Assembly: GCA_947446625.1 (NCBI GenBank)
Contig: CANFIE010000027.1
Location: forward strand, 1-18,117
Length of the DNA stretch: 18,117 nt
Direction: 5' to 3'
Origin: Acetobacteraceae bacterium
GTDB lineage: Bacteria; Pseudomonadota; Alphaproteobacteria; Acetobacterales; Acetobacteraceae
The notes beneath the pieces were generated by a model, which was not told where the DNA came from, ran no database searches, and worked only from the letters and a program-made list of their open reading frames with translations. Position 1 is the stretch's first letter; every line of letters starts with the position of its first letter. Shown here one piece after another: positions 5,185 through 13,029 of this stretch. A program made the position numbers and the translations under genes.

Positions 5185-6891
5185 ATGGCGGAAGCGGACC
5201 TGGTCATCCGGGGCGGCACGGTGGTGGATGGCAGCGGTGGCGCCCCCTACCTGGCCGATGTTGCGGTGCAGAATGGCCGCATCCTGGCCGTTGGCCCCAA
5301 CCTGCCGCCGGGGCGCGAGGAAATCGCCGCCCAGGGCCTCATCGTCACCCCCGGCTTCGTGGACGTCCACACCCACTACGACGCCCAGGCCACCTTCAGC
5401 CCGCGCCTCGACAGTTCCAGCCTCAACGGCGTCACCACCGTCCTCATCGGCAATTGCGGGGTCGGCTTCGCCCCCTGCACCCCGGCCAATCGCGACGCCC
5501 TGGTGGAGTTGATGGAAGGCGTGGAGGACCTGCCCGAAGTCGTCCTCAACGAAGGCCTGCCCTGGAACTGGGAGAGTTTTCCGAGCTACCTCGACGCCCT
5601 GGCCGCCCGCCAATTCGACTGCGACGTCGTCACCCAGGTCACCCACGCCGCCCTCCGCCTGCACGTCATGGGAGACCGCGCCGTGGCCCATGCCGACAGC
5701 ACCCCGGCCGACCGCGCCGAAATGGCCCGCCTCGCCGCCGAGGGCATCAAGGCCGGCGCCATCGGCTTCTCCACCTCGCGCGCCATGTTCCACAAAACCC
5801 TGGCCGGCGTGCCCACCCCCACCTATGGCGCGCCGGAAGCCGAACTGGCGCAGATCGGTGCCGCCGCCGGTGCCGCCGGCGCCGCCTGGCTTCAGGTCAT
5901 CTCAGACTTCGACGACCCCGACGCTGAATTCGCCATGCTCCAACGCATTTCCAGCCACGCCAAAACCCCGCTGACCTTCAGCCTGCTGCAACGCGAATCC
6001 CGCCCCTGGCTGTGGAAGTCCATGCTGGACCACGTGGAGCGCGCCCGCGCCGAAGGCATCACCATGATGGGCCAGGTCATGGGCCGCCCGGTCGGGCTGA
6101 TGTTCGGCTGGGAACTCAGCCAGCACCCCTTCGTCGCCCGCCCTTCCTACGCCGCCATCGCCCACCTGCCGCTGAATGAGCGCCTGGCCGCCCTGCGCGA
6201 CCCCGCCCTCCGCACCCGCATCATCAGCGAACCCACGGCCGACCCCGCATTGGCCACCCGGCTGAACAACTGGGACCGCATCTTCAAGCTGGGCGCGCAG
6301 CCGGAATACGAACCCCACCCCAGCACCAGCGTCGCCGCCGAAGCCGCCCGCCTCGGCGTGGACGCGCAAGGCCTCTGCTACGACTGGATGATGGAGCAGG
6401 ATGGCAAGGCCATCCTCAACCGCCCGCTCATCAACTACGCCGATGGCGACCTGGAAGCCGTGCGCGCCATGCTGGAACACCCGATGACCCTCATCGGCCT
6501 TGGCGATGGCGGCGCCCATGTCGGCTACATCTGCGACGCCAGTTGCATGACCCACATGCTGGCGCACTGGACGCGTGACCGCAGCCGTGGCCCGAAGCTG
6601 CCGCTGGAATTCGCCGTCAAGCGCATCACGCGGGACAACGCCCTGGCCATCGGCCTGCCGGACCGCGGCCTCATCGCCCCCGGCCTGAAGGCGGATATCA
6701 ACGTCATCGACTACGCCCGCCTGGGCATGGACGTACCCGAAATGCGTTACGATTTACCCGCCGGCGGCAAGCGCCTGGTGCAGGGCGCGCGCGGCTACGT
6801 CGCCACCGTGCAATCCGGCCAGGTGGTGTACCGCGAAGGCATCGCCACCGGCGCCCTGCCCGGCCGCCTGGTCCGCGGCGGCACGCACTGA
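5185..6891 (+). CDS. Amidohydrolase, N-acyl-D-amino-acid deacylase-like
   Basis: A 568-residue member of the amidohydrolase superfamily, D-aminoacylase-like branch, whose characterised members cleave N-acyl-D-amino acids. It opens with a small beta domain (DLVIRGGTVVDGSGG), then the metal motif HTH at 62-64 in VTPGFVDVHTHYDAQ. Cys91 in IGNCGVGFAPC matches the metal-ligand Cys of D-aminoacylase, and Asp441 in GLGDGGAH matches the catalytic Asp. It closes with IAPGLKADINVIDY and GALPGRLVRGG. The two central His ligands expected in THMR and ISHFK-type motifs are not apparent: the equivalent stretches read LQVISDFDD and TFSLLQRES. Substrate and metal content may therefore differ from true D-aminoacylases. 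The ATG at 5185 has GGAG six bases upstream. There is no signal peptide. Confidence 0.88.
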   Translation: MAEADLVIRGGTVVDGSGGAPYLADVAVQNGRILAVGPNLPPGREEIAAQGLIVTPGFVDVHTHYDAQATFSPRLDSSSLNGVTTVLIGNCGVGFAPCTPANRDALVELMEGVEDLPEVVLNEGLPWNWESFPSYLDALAARQFDCDVVTQVTHAALRLHVMGDRAVAHADSTPADRAEMARLAAEGIKAGAIGFSTSRAMFHKTLAGVPTPTYGAPEAELAQIGAAAGAAGAAWLQVISDFDDPDAEFAMLQRISSHAKTPLTFSLLQRESRPWLWKSMLDHVERARAEGITMMGQVMGRPVGLMFGWELSQHPFVARPSYAAIAHLPLNERLAALRDPALRTRIISEPTADPALATRLNNWDRIFKLGAQPEYEPHPSTSVAAEAARLGVDAQGLCYDWMMEQDGKAILNRPLINYADGDLEAVRAMLEHPMTLIGLGDGGAHVGYICDASCMTHMLAHWTRDRSRGPKLPLEFAVKRITRDNALAIGLPDRGLIAPGLKADINVIDYARLGMDVPEMRYDLPAGGKRLVQGARGYVATVQSGQVVYREGIATGALPGRLVRGGTH

Positions 6892-6917
6892 GCCCCAGCG
6901 CCCGCCACTACATCCTC

Positions 6918-6954
6918 AACCGTCATGGCCGGGCTTGTCCCGGCCATCCACGGC
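6918..6954. repeat. 37-bp dispersed palindromic repeat, copy 1
   Basis: The core hairpin has 9-bp perfect arms ATGGCCGGG (6925-6933) and CCCGGCCAT (6939-6947) with loop CTTGT, extended by CCGT/ACGG outer pairing. The sequence is identical to 7974-8010. Read in frame it gives MAGLVPAIHG, a peptide I recall as a recurrent spurious ORF start in alphaproteobacterial genomes, so this is probably a genome-wide intergenic repeat. It also may act as a terminator for the upstream amidohydrolase gene. Confidence 0.9.
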
Positions 6955-7016
6955 GTGCCGCAGAAATCCCCACGGCCATCACTTCAGTTCGCCAGTGAAA
7001 GCAGCTACCCTTCGGC

Positions 7017-7967
7017 ATGGCACGCACCAAGCTTCCCGGCGTGAAGACGCCGCCGAAATACAAAGCTGATTTTCTGCGCTTCATGAATCCGCTCCTCGAC
7101 GCCATGCGCGACAAGGGCGGCCAGGCGAAGCCCCGCGAGATCTTCGAAGCCATCGCCAACAACCTCAACCTGTCCGAGGCTGAGCGCGCCGTCACCAACA
7201 AGAACGGCTACCCGAGGTTTGAAAACCAGATCGCATGGGCGCGATCCTACTTCGTGAAGACCGGTTATCTCGATTCACCCTCCTACGGCATCTGGCGCCT
7301 GACCGACAAAGGCAAGGAAGCCCGACTCGACGGCCCAGAAATCGACCTGATCTACCGCAGGGTGGCCGAGATGAACGCTCTGGCCCAGTCAGGCGTCCAG
7401 ACATTGCCACTCGACCTGCCCGCAGAAGCGACGCTCGATACCACCACGAGTGCCAGCGTGGACGATGACATCGCGCCCTCGCCGCAAACCTCGCCCTACA
7501 GCGACCATCGCCCGGCCTTGATGACGTTGATTTTCCAGATGACGCCGGCAGGCTTTGAAGAATTCTGCTCTGAAATTCTTGCCCGTGTCGGCGTCGAGGA
7601 TGTCCAGACCACCCGCTACTCCAAGGATGGCGGCATTGATGGCACCGGCAGGCTGCGCATCAATGAATTCGTGACCCAGCCCATCGCCTTCCAGGCCAAG
7701 AAATTCGATGTCTCGGGCCGCAAGGTTCCGTCCGACGATATTCAGCGCTTTCGCGGTGCAATCGGCGGCCACATCGCCAAGGGCATCTTCTTCACTACCA
7801 CAACCTTCTCCGAGGATGCGAAGCGCGAAGCCAAGGCCCTCGGCAAGGTCGAGATCGAACTCGTCGATCTCGACCGGATTCTGGAGATTTGCGAGAATTA
7901 TAAAATCGGCCTGACCGAACAGAAAATCCTGGTCACCGAACCCGCATTCTTCGAGCGCTTCCGCTGA
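7017..7967 (+). CDS. mrr: Mrr-type restriction endonuclease (type IV restriction)
   Basis: A 316-residue two-domain protein. Residues about 15-105 form an Mrr N-terminal winged-helix DNA-binding domain (FLRFMNPLLDAMRDKGGQAKPREI..., ending YGIWRLTDKGKEA). An Asp/Ser/Pro-rich linker spans about 125-165. Residues about 166-300 form the Mrr catalytic domain: MTPAGFEEFCSEILARVG, then DGGID at 204-208 and the PD-(D/E)xK-type AFQAKKF with Gln226 and Lys228, then FRGAIGGHIAKGIFFTTTTFS. Mrr enzymes cut DNA carrying foreign methylation. No methylase or other restriction subunit adjoins it, consistent with a solitary type IV system. More A/T-ending codons are used than in neighbours (AAA, AAT, ATT, GAT, including a run near 7895-7905), suggesting transfer. 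Identical 37-bp repeats lie on both sides. The ribosome site is weak. Confidence 0.9.
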   Translation: MARTKLPGVKTPPKYKADFLRFMNPLLDAMRDKGGQAKPREIFEAIANNLNLSEAERAVTNKNGYPRFENQIAWARSYFVKTGYLDSPSYGIWRLTDKGKEARLDGPEIDLIYRRVAEMNALAQSGVQTLPLDLPAEATLDTTTSASVDDDIAPSPQTSPYSDHRPALMTLIFQMTPAGFEEFCSEILARVGVEDVQTTRYSKDGGIDGTGRLRINEFVTQPIAFQAKKFDVSGRKVPSDDIQRFRGAIGGHIAKGIFFTTTTFSEDAKREAKALGKVEIELVDLDRILEICENYKIGLTEQKILVTEPAFFERFR

Positions 7968-7973
7968 TCGCTA

Positions 7974-8010
7974 AACCGTCATGGCCGGGCTTGTCCCGGC
8001 CATCCACGGC
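7974..8010. repeat. 37-bp dispersed palindromic repeat, copy 2
   Basis: Base-for-base identical to 6918-6954 and in the same orientation, starting 7 bp after the mrr stop. A further shared CCGCAGAA follows each copy with a 2-base offset (6958-6965 and 8016-8023), so the homology extends beyond the 37 bp. The hairpin could end transcription from both mrr and the converging M20 gene. Confidence 0.9.
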
Positions 8011-8025
8011 CCAACCCGCAGAAGC

Positions 8026-9189
8026 TCAAACCCCCTTCGCCAACTCCTTCTCTACCACCCCGGCATACAGCGCGCTGCCGTACGGAATGGCGTCGTCGTT
8101 GAAGTTGTACAGCTGGTTGTGCAGTTCCGCGCTCTCGCCAATGCCCAGCTGAATATACGCCCCCGGCACCTGCTCCATCATGAAGGAAAAATCCTCGCTC
8201 CCCATGCCCGGCGCCTTGTTGGTGTCCACCTTCGTCGTGCCCGAAATCGCCTGGGCCACGCTCACCACCATCGCCGTCTGCTCCGGCGCATTCACCGTGG
8301 GGGCGAAGATCAGCCGCCAATCCACCTCGGCTGTCGCGCCAAAGCCGGCGGCAACGCCCGCCGCCACCCGCCGCATGCCGTCCTCAATCTGCTGCGCCAC
8401 TTCCCGCCGGAAGAACCGCGCCGTGCCCGAAAGCACCGCCTTCTGCGGAATGATGTTGAACGCATCACCGCCCTGAATCTTGGTGATGCTCAGCACCGCC
8501 GTATCGCGCGGCGAAAGATTGCGGCTGATGATGCTCTGCAACGCCGTGCCGATGTGGCAGGCCGCCAGCACCGGGTCGATGCTCGCTTCCGGCCGCGCCC
8601 CATGCGCGCCCTTGCCTTCCACCACAATGTCGAAAAACGCCCCGCCCGCCGCGGTCGCGCCTTCCCGAATGGCAAACTCGCCCAGCGGCATGTTCGGCCG
8701 GTTGTGCATGCCGTAAATGGCGTTGCACGGAAACCGCTGGAACAAGCCATCCTTCAGCATGGCCAGCGCCCCGCCGCAGCCTTCCTCGCCGGGCTGGAAA
8801 ATGAAGTTCACCGTGCCATTGAAGTTCCGCGTCTCCGCCAGATACTTCGCCGCGCCCAGCAGCATGGTGGTGTGGCCGTCATGGCCGCAGGCATGCATCA
8901 TGCCGGCCTTGGTGCTGGCATAGCCAACGCCGGTCGCTTCCTGCATCGGCAGCGCGTCCATGTCGGCGCGCAGGCCAATGCTGCGCTCGCCATTGCCGCC
9001 GCGCAGCACGCCCACCACGCCGGTGCCGCCCACGCCCCGATGCACCTCAATGCCCCAGGCTTCCAGCTTGCTCGCCACCAAATCGGCGGTGGCAAACTCG
9101 GCCATGCCAATCTCCGGGTTGGCGTGCAGCGTGCGCCGCACCTCGGTCAACTCGGCGTGGCTTTCGCGAATCTTCTCAATCGGCTGCAT
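8026..9189 (-). CDS. M20 family amidohydrolase (hippurate hydrolase / aminoacylase-like)
   Basis: A 387-residue M20D peptidase-family enzyme that hydrolyses N-acyl amino acids (hippurate- or acetyl-amino-acid-type amides) with a dinuclear metal centre. Visible ligands and motifs are RADMDALPMQE at about 74-84, MHACGHDGHT with Cys101 and His103, FQPGEEG with Glu135/136, His162 in YGMHNRP, a dimerisation-domain stretch EGKGAHGARPEASIDP, and a late His in AELHNQLYNF. Two adjacent ATGs exist. The second (9189) has better spacing (7 bases) from AAGGA, which overlaps the stop of the upstream solute-binding-protein gene. That arrangement implies coupled translation, so the enzyme probably processes what the binding protein captures. 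No signal peptide; cytoplasmic. Confidence 0.93.
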   Translation of the reverse strand: MQPIEKIRESHAELTEVRRTLHANPEIGMAEFATADLVASKLEAWGIEVHRGVGGTGVVGVLRGGNGERSIGLRADMDALPMQEATGVGYASTKAGMMHACGHDGHTTMLLGAAKYLAETRNFNGTVNFIFQPGEEGCGGALAMLKDGLFQRFPCNAIYGMHNRPNMPLGEFAIREGATAAGGAFFDIVVEGKGAHGARPEASIDPVLAACHIGTALQSIISRNLSPRDTAVLSITKIQGGDAFNIIPQKAVLSGTARFFRREVAQQIEDGMRRVAAGVAAGFGATAEVDWRLIFAPTVNAPEQTAMVVSVAQAISGTTKVDTNKAPGMGSEDFSFMMEQVPGAYIQLGIGESAELHNQLYNFNDDAIPYGSALYAGVVEKELAKGV

Positions 9190-9200
9190 CATTCGTTCCT

Positions 9201-10787
9201 TCAAACCCTGCGAACATTCCAAAACGCAATCACCCCGGTCACCACATCGGCAATGCTCCGCCGATGCGCCGAAAGGCCAAACAACTGCCCGGTGGGCATG
9301 AACACCGCCTGCTCCAGCGCCACCCGCTGAATCTCCGCCGCCAGGCGCTGCTGCTCCGCCAGGCTGGTGGCATCCAGCCAGGCATCGCGCAGCGTCTCAA
9401 GCGCCGGCACGCTCGGCCAGCCAAAAAATGCCCGCGCCCCGTTGGCCCTTATCACCTGCGTGCCAATCGGGTTCACCATGTCCACGCCATTCCAGGTGGT
9501 CTGGTACATGCTCCAGCCGCCCTTCTCCACCGGCTCCGTGCTGGCACGCCGCTGCACCACCGTGCCCCAGTCGCTCACCGCCGCTTCCACGTTGAAGCCC
9601 AGCCGCACCAACAAATCCCGCGCCACCTCTGAAAGCGCCACCAGCACCGGCTGGTCCGTCGGCGCCAGCAGCACCACCTTTTCGCCCTTGTAGCCCGCCG
9701 CCAGCAACGCCCGCCGAGACGCCTCAAGGTCCCGTGGCCGCGTCAGCACTTCCATGCCCGCCGCATTCGCCATCGGCGTGCCCGGCGCAAATACCCCAAC
9801 CGGCACCTGCCAGCCCTCCGGCTCCACGCCCGCGGCCGCCACCATGAAGTCCTGCTGCCGCATCGCCTCCAGCACCACGCGCCTTATCGCCGGGTTGTTG
9901 AACGGCGGGTGCAGATGGTTGAACACCCCGGTCCCCATGCTGCCCAACGGGCTGATCTTCGCCAGCGCTATGTTGCGGTCGCGCCGCATCGGCGGCAGCA
10001 GGTCATTCGGTGGGTTCTCCCACCAATCCATCTCGCCATTGCGCATGGCGGAAAGCGAGGTGCCGCCATCCGGCATCACCGTCCATTCCACCCGGTCGAA
10101 ATGCACCCGCTTCGGCCCGCTGGTCCACACCGCCACGCCATCCTCGCGCGGCTTGTAGCGGGCAAAGCGCTCATACACCGTGCGCGCCCCGGCCACCCGC
10201 TCATCGGCCTTGAACCGAAACGGCCCACTGCCGATCATCTCCGGCACCGGCCTGGCCGGGTCGGTATTCGCCAGCCGCTCCGGCATCACCACCAGCGCCG
10301 GCGGCCCCACCTTGGCCAGCGCATCCAGCATGGCGCCAAACGGCCGATGCAGCCGAATGGTGAACTCCCTATCGCTCGGCGCCGCCATCTCCGCCACGCG
10401 GCTCATCAGCGCCTGGCCCAACGGGTCGCGCTGCGCCCAGCGCTTGATGCTGGCCACGCAATCCCGACCGCGCACCATCTCGCCGTCGTGAAACTCCAGC
10501 CCCTCGCGCAGCGTGAAGCGCCACAACCGGCCGTCATCCTCCAGCCGATGCCCCGCCACCATCTGCGGCTGCGGCCGCAACTGCGCGTCCAGCCCATACA
10601 GCTGGTCCCACACCATCAGAGCATGGTGCCGGGTGATGTAGGCGGTGGTCACCACCGGGTCCAACACCGTCACATCGGCCTGCGGAATGTAGCGCAGCAC
10701 CCGCGCCCCGGCCGGCTGCGCCAGCGCAGGCCCTGCCAACCCGGGCCCCGCCATGGCGGCCCCCAGCAACGCTCTCCGATTGATCAT
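9201..10787 (-). CDS. ABC transporter substrate-binding protein, family 5 (peptide/nickel/oligopeptide type)
   Basis: A 528-residue periplasmic binding protein of the DppA/OppA type. It has a signal peptide with twin Arg (MINRRALLGAAMAGPGLAGP, then ALA) and cleavage near residue 23. Family signatures are the first-domain start LRYIPQADVTVLDPVVTT, the ITRHHALMVWDQLYGLD block, the hallmark RFTLREGLEFHDGEMV around 90-105, and RPFGAMLDALAK. No transporter permease or ATPase gene adjoins it in the window, so either an unlinked permease is used or the system is incomplete here. Downstream, eight bases away on the same strand, is an M20 amidohydrolase. Together they suggest uptake of peptides or N-acyl amino acids; the ligand is inferred from context only. 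Confidence 0.92.
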   Translation of the reverse strand: MINRRALLGAAMAGPGLAGPALAQPAGARVLRYIPQADVTVLDPVVTTAYITRHHALMVWDQLYGLDAQLRPQPQMVAGHRLEDDGRLWRFTLREGLEFHDGEMVRGRDCVASIKRWAQRDPLGQALMSRVAEMAAPSDREFTIRLHRPFGAMLDALAKVGPPALVVMPERLANTDPARPVPEMIGSGPFRFKADERVAGARTVYERFARYKPREDGVAVWTSGPKRVHFDRVEWTVMPDGGTSLSAMRNGEMDWWENPPNDLLPPMRRDRNIALAKISPLGSMGTGVFNHLHPPFNNPAIRRVVLEAMRQQDFMVAAAGVEPEGWQVPVGVFAPGTPMANAAGMEVLTRPRDLEASRRALLAAGYKGEKVVLLAPTDQPVLVALSEVARDLLVRLGFNVEAAVSDWGTVVQRRASTEPVEKGGWSMYQTTWNGVDMVNPIGTQVIRANGARAFFGWPSVPALETLRDAWLDATSLAEQQRLAAEIQRVALEQAVFMPTGQLFGLSAHRRSIADVVTGVIAFWNVRRV

Positions 10788-10920
10788 GCAGCGGCACCCC
10801 TTGCAAATGATGACCGCCGTGGCTGGCTCACGCAGCAGACCAGTCCGCGCCCGTCATGGCAACATCAACCGTTCCCCGGGCACGCCATTTGCATCACCAT
10901 CCCCGCTGAAGGAGCCCGCC

Positions 10921-11820
10921 ATGCCCGCCCCCGCCCCCGCCCCGCAAGCCATGATGCACCTGGCCACCCGCCACAACCTCAAGGGTGCGCTGCGCCTCGG
11001 CATCCACCTCGGCCTCATCCTCGCCGCCGGCCTCGCCGTGGCCTGGGCGCCGGGCTGGTGGCTCGCCCCGGCGGAACTCGCACTCGGCATGCTGCTCGCC
11101 GCGCTCTTCGCTCCCTTCCACGAAACCAGCCACTACACCGCCTTCGCCAGCCGCCGCGCCAATGCCGTGGTGGGCTGGCTGGTGGCGCTGCCCGGGCTGC
11201 ACAGCTGGCCGATGTACCAGGCCTTCCACCGCCAGCATCACCTGCACACGCATGATCCAGACCGAGACCCCGAACTCCTCGCCCCCGAACCCTCCGGCCC
11301 GTTCAGCTACCTCATCCGCGTCAGCGGCTTCACCTATTGGCGCACCCGCCTGGGCTGGATGTGGGACGGCCTGCGCGGCAACGTCTCCGCCCATCGCTTC
11401 ATCCCCGATGGCCAGCAGCCGCGCATGATCCGCCTGCTCCGGCTGCAACTCGCCCTCACCCTCGCCCTCATCGCCGGCATCACCCTGGCCTTCGGCTGGC
11501 GCGCCCTGGTGCTGTTCTGGCTGCTGCCGGCCGTGCTCGGCCAAATCCCGCTGCGCATGTACCTGCTCACCGAACACACCGGCCTGCCGCATAGCCGAGA
11601 CGGCCTGGAGAACACCCGCACCACCCTCACCACCGCCCTGCTGCGCCTGGTGATGTGGAACATGCCCTACCACGCCGAGCACCACCTCTACCCCTTCATC
11701 CCCTTCCACGCCCTGCCCGCTGCCCATCAGCTGCTGCGCCACCAGTTGCAGGCGGTGCAGCCCGGCTATGCCCGCTGGCAATGGGGCTACCTCAAGCGCC
11801 TCGCAAGGACCCCCGCATGA
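10921..11820 (+). CDS. Fatty acid desaturase-family membrane protein
   Basis: A 299-residue integral membrane di-iron enzyme of the desaturase/hydroxylase superfamily. The three His boxes are present: HETSH at 67-71, HRQHH at 103-107 and HAEHH at 251-255. An additional His219 in LLTEHTG lies where a further iron ligand is common. Hydrophobic pairs occur at about 26-43 and 51-65, and at about 176-208. The family inserts double bonds in acyl chains or hydroxylates/ketolates carotenoids; which applies here cannot be told from sequence alone. The start is fixed by GAAGGAG six bases before the ATG. The stop overlaps the start of the next gene (ATGA), so it is co-translated with an alpha/beta hydrolase. 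Confidence 0.9.
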   Translation: MPAPAPAPQAMMHLATRHNLKGALRLGIHLGLILAAGLAVAWAPGWWLAPAELALGMLLAALFAPFHETSHYTAFASRRANAVVGWLVALPGLHSWPMYQAFHRQHHLHTHDPDRDPELLAPEPSGPFSYLIRVSGFTYWRTRLGWMWDGLRGNVSAHRFIPDGQQPRMIRLLRLQLALTLALIAGITLAFGWRALVLFWLLPAVLGQIPLRMYLLTEHTGLPHSRDGLENTRTTLTTALLRLVMWNMPYHAEHHLYPFIPFHALPAAHQLLRHQLQAVQPGYARWQWGYLKRLARTPA

Positions 11821-12803
11821 ACCACGGCACTTTCCAGCTCGGTGACCTCGCCCTCTCGGCCGGTGGCACCCTGCGCAACGCCCAACTCGGCTGGCGCACC
11901 CATGGCACGCTGAACGCCGCGCGCGACAACGTGGTGCTCTACCCCACCAGCTACGGCGCCCACGCGTCGGAACTCACCTGGCTCATCGCGCCGGATGGCA
12001 TCCTCGACCCCAGCCGCTACTTCATCATCCAGCCCGAGATGTTCGGCAACGGCGTCTCCTCCGCCCCCTCCAACACCCCGGAATGGCCCGAGCTGGTGAC
12101 ATCCTGGGACAATGTCCACGCCCAACGCCGCCTGCTGACCGAGGTGTTCGGCATCGAGAAGCTGCACGCCGTCTATGGCTGGTCCATGGGCGCGCAGCAG
12201 GCCTACCACTGGGCCGCCGCCTACCCGGATGCCGTGGCCCGCGTGGTCATCAACTGCGGCAGCGCCCGCACCGCCGTGCACAACCAGATCTTCCTCTCCT
12301 CGCTCATCGCGGTACTGGAAGCGGCGCCGGAATATCTCGGCAATGGCCAATTCTCCGCCAAGCCGGAAAAGGCCATGCGCGCCTTTGGCCGCATCTACGC
12401 CACCATGGCGCTGAGCCAGGACTTCTACCGCGCCAACCTCCACCTCACCGCCCTCGGCGCGCCAGACCTGCCCACCTTCCTCCGCACGGATTGGGAGGAA
12501 CGCTTCGGCCGCCGCTACGCCGGCGACCTGCTGGCCCAGCTCCGCACCTGGTACGCCGGAGACATCGCGGCCGGCGGCGACCTGCCCACCGCGCTCGCCG
12601 CCATCCAGGCCAAGGTTCTGCTGATGCCCGGCGAGACCGACCTGTATTTCCGCGTGGCCGACAACGAAGCCGAGCTGCCCCACCTGAAGCACGCCATCCT
12701 GCGCCCCATCCCCAGCATCTGGGGCCACCGCGCCGGCAATCCGGCGGTGCAACCGGCCGACGCCGCCTTCATCCGTACCCAGGTTGCGGAATTCTTTCGC
12801 TGA
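11817..12803 (+). CDS. Alpha/beta-fold hydrolase, MetX (homoserine O-acetyltransferase)-like
   Basis: A 328-residue alpha/beta hydrolase resembling the homoserine O-acetyltransferase (MetX) branch. The beta-rich N-terminus (FQLGDLALSAGGTLRNAQLGWRTHG) is typical of it. The nucleophile elbow is GWSMGAQQ with Ser123; the acid is likely Asp275 in PGETDLYF and the base His304 in WGHRAGNP. Compared with real MetX it is short (usually about 370-400) and the elbow is GWSMG where MetX has GGSMGG. I therefore prefer a hydrolase or acyltransferase of unknown substrate over methionine synthesis. Its ATG overlaps the desaturase stop (ATGA) and has AAGGA upstream, so the two products are made together and may act on one lipid or ester substrate. 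Confidence 0.82.
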   Translation: MNHGTFQLGDLALSAGGTLRNAQLGWRTHGTLNAARDNVVLYPTSYGAHASELTWLIAPDGILDPSRYFIIQPEMFGNGVSSAPSNTPEWPELVTSWDNVHAQRRLLTEVFGIEKLHAVYGWSMGAQQAYHWAAAYPDAVARVVINCGSARTAVHNQIFLSSLIAVLEAAPEYLGNGQFSAKPEKAMRAFGRIYATMALSQDFYRANLHLTALGAPDLPTFLRTDWEERFGRRYAGDLLAQLRTWYAGDIAAGGDLPTALAAIQAKVLLMPGETDLYFRVADNEAELPHLKHAILRPIPSIWGHRAGNPAVQPADAAFIRTQVAEFFR

Positions 12804-12808
12804 GGCGG

Positions 12809-12837
12809 TTGCGCAGCCCGAGAAGCACGGCTATACG
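12809..12837 (+). promoter_or_regulatory. Sigma70-type promoter for tRNA-Pro
   Basis: TTGCGC (12809-12814), a 17-bp spacer and TATACG (12832-12837) form a good housekeeping promoter 26 bp before the tRNA 5' end. The region after the -10 is GC-rich (CCCAGCCCTCC), a discriminator type associated with stringent control of stable RNA genes. Confidence 0.65.
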
Positions 12838-12863
12838 CCCAGCCCTCCGGCGGGTCCTGACGA

Positions 12864-12940
12864 CGGAGCGTAGCTCAGCCTGGTAGAGCACTGTGTTCGG
12901 GACGCAGGGGCCGGAGGTTCGAATCCTCTCGCTCCGACCA
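12864..12940 (+). tRNA. tRNA-Pro, anticodon CGG
   Basis: A 77-nt cloverleaf. The acceptor stem is CGGAGCG/CGCTCCG with the C1-G72 pair typical of bacterial tRNA-Pro, discriminator A and an encoded CCA. The D-arm is AGCTCAGCCTGGTAGAGC, the anticodon stem is CTGTG/CGCAG around loop TTCGGGA giving anticodon CGG (codon CCG), and the T-arm is GAGGTTCGAATCCTC. It is transcribed alone from its own promoter and followed by a strong terminator. A CCG-reading tRNA suits the high GC content. Confidence 0.96.
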
Positions 12941-12960
12941 ATCCGGGTCCGCCGGAAAAC

Positions 12961-12998
12961 AACCCCTGGAAAGCCCAGCTTTCCAGGGGTTTTTCTTT
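12961..12998 (+). terminator. Intrinsic terminator of tRNA-Pro
   Basis: A 14-bp perfect stem (AACCCCTGGAAAGC at 12961-12974 with GCTTTCCAGGGGTT at 12978-12991) and a CCA loop, followed by TTTCTTT. It begins 21 nt after the tRNA CCA end. Confidence 0.93.
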
Positions 12999-13029
12999 GC
13001 CCAAACGCCAGTCGCTGCGGCCGAGCGCG

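Noticed and set aside
7981..9330. Long plus-strand open frame starting MAGLVPAIHG opposite the M20 gene
   Set aside because: It starts inside the palindromic repeat and is otherwise the antisense of a clear M20 amidohydrolase, with His/Arg/Pro/Ala-rich composition typical of antisense frames in GC-rich DNA.
11817..12803. Calling the alpha/beta hydrolase metX
   Set aside because: Shorter than MetX, altered elbow motif, and paired with a desaturase rather than methionine genes (metW absent).
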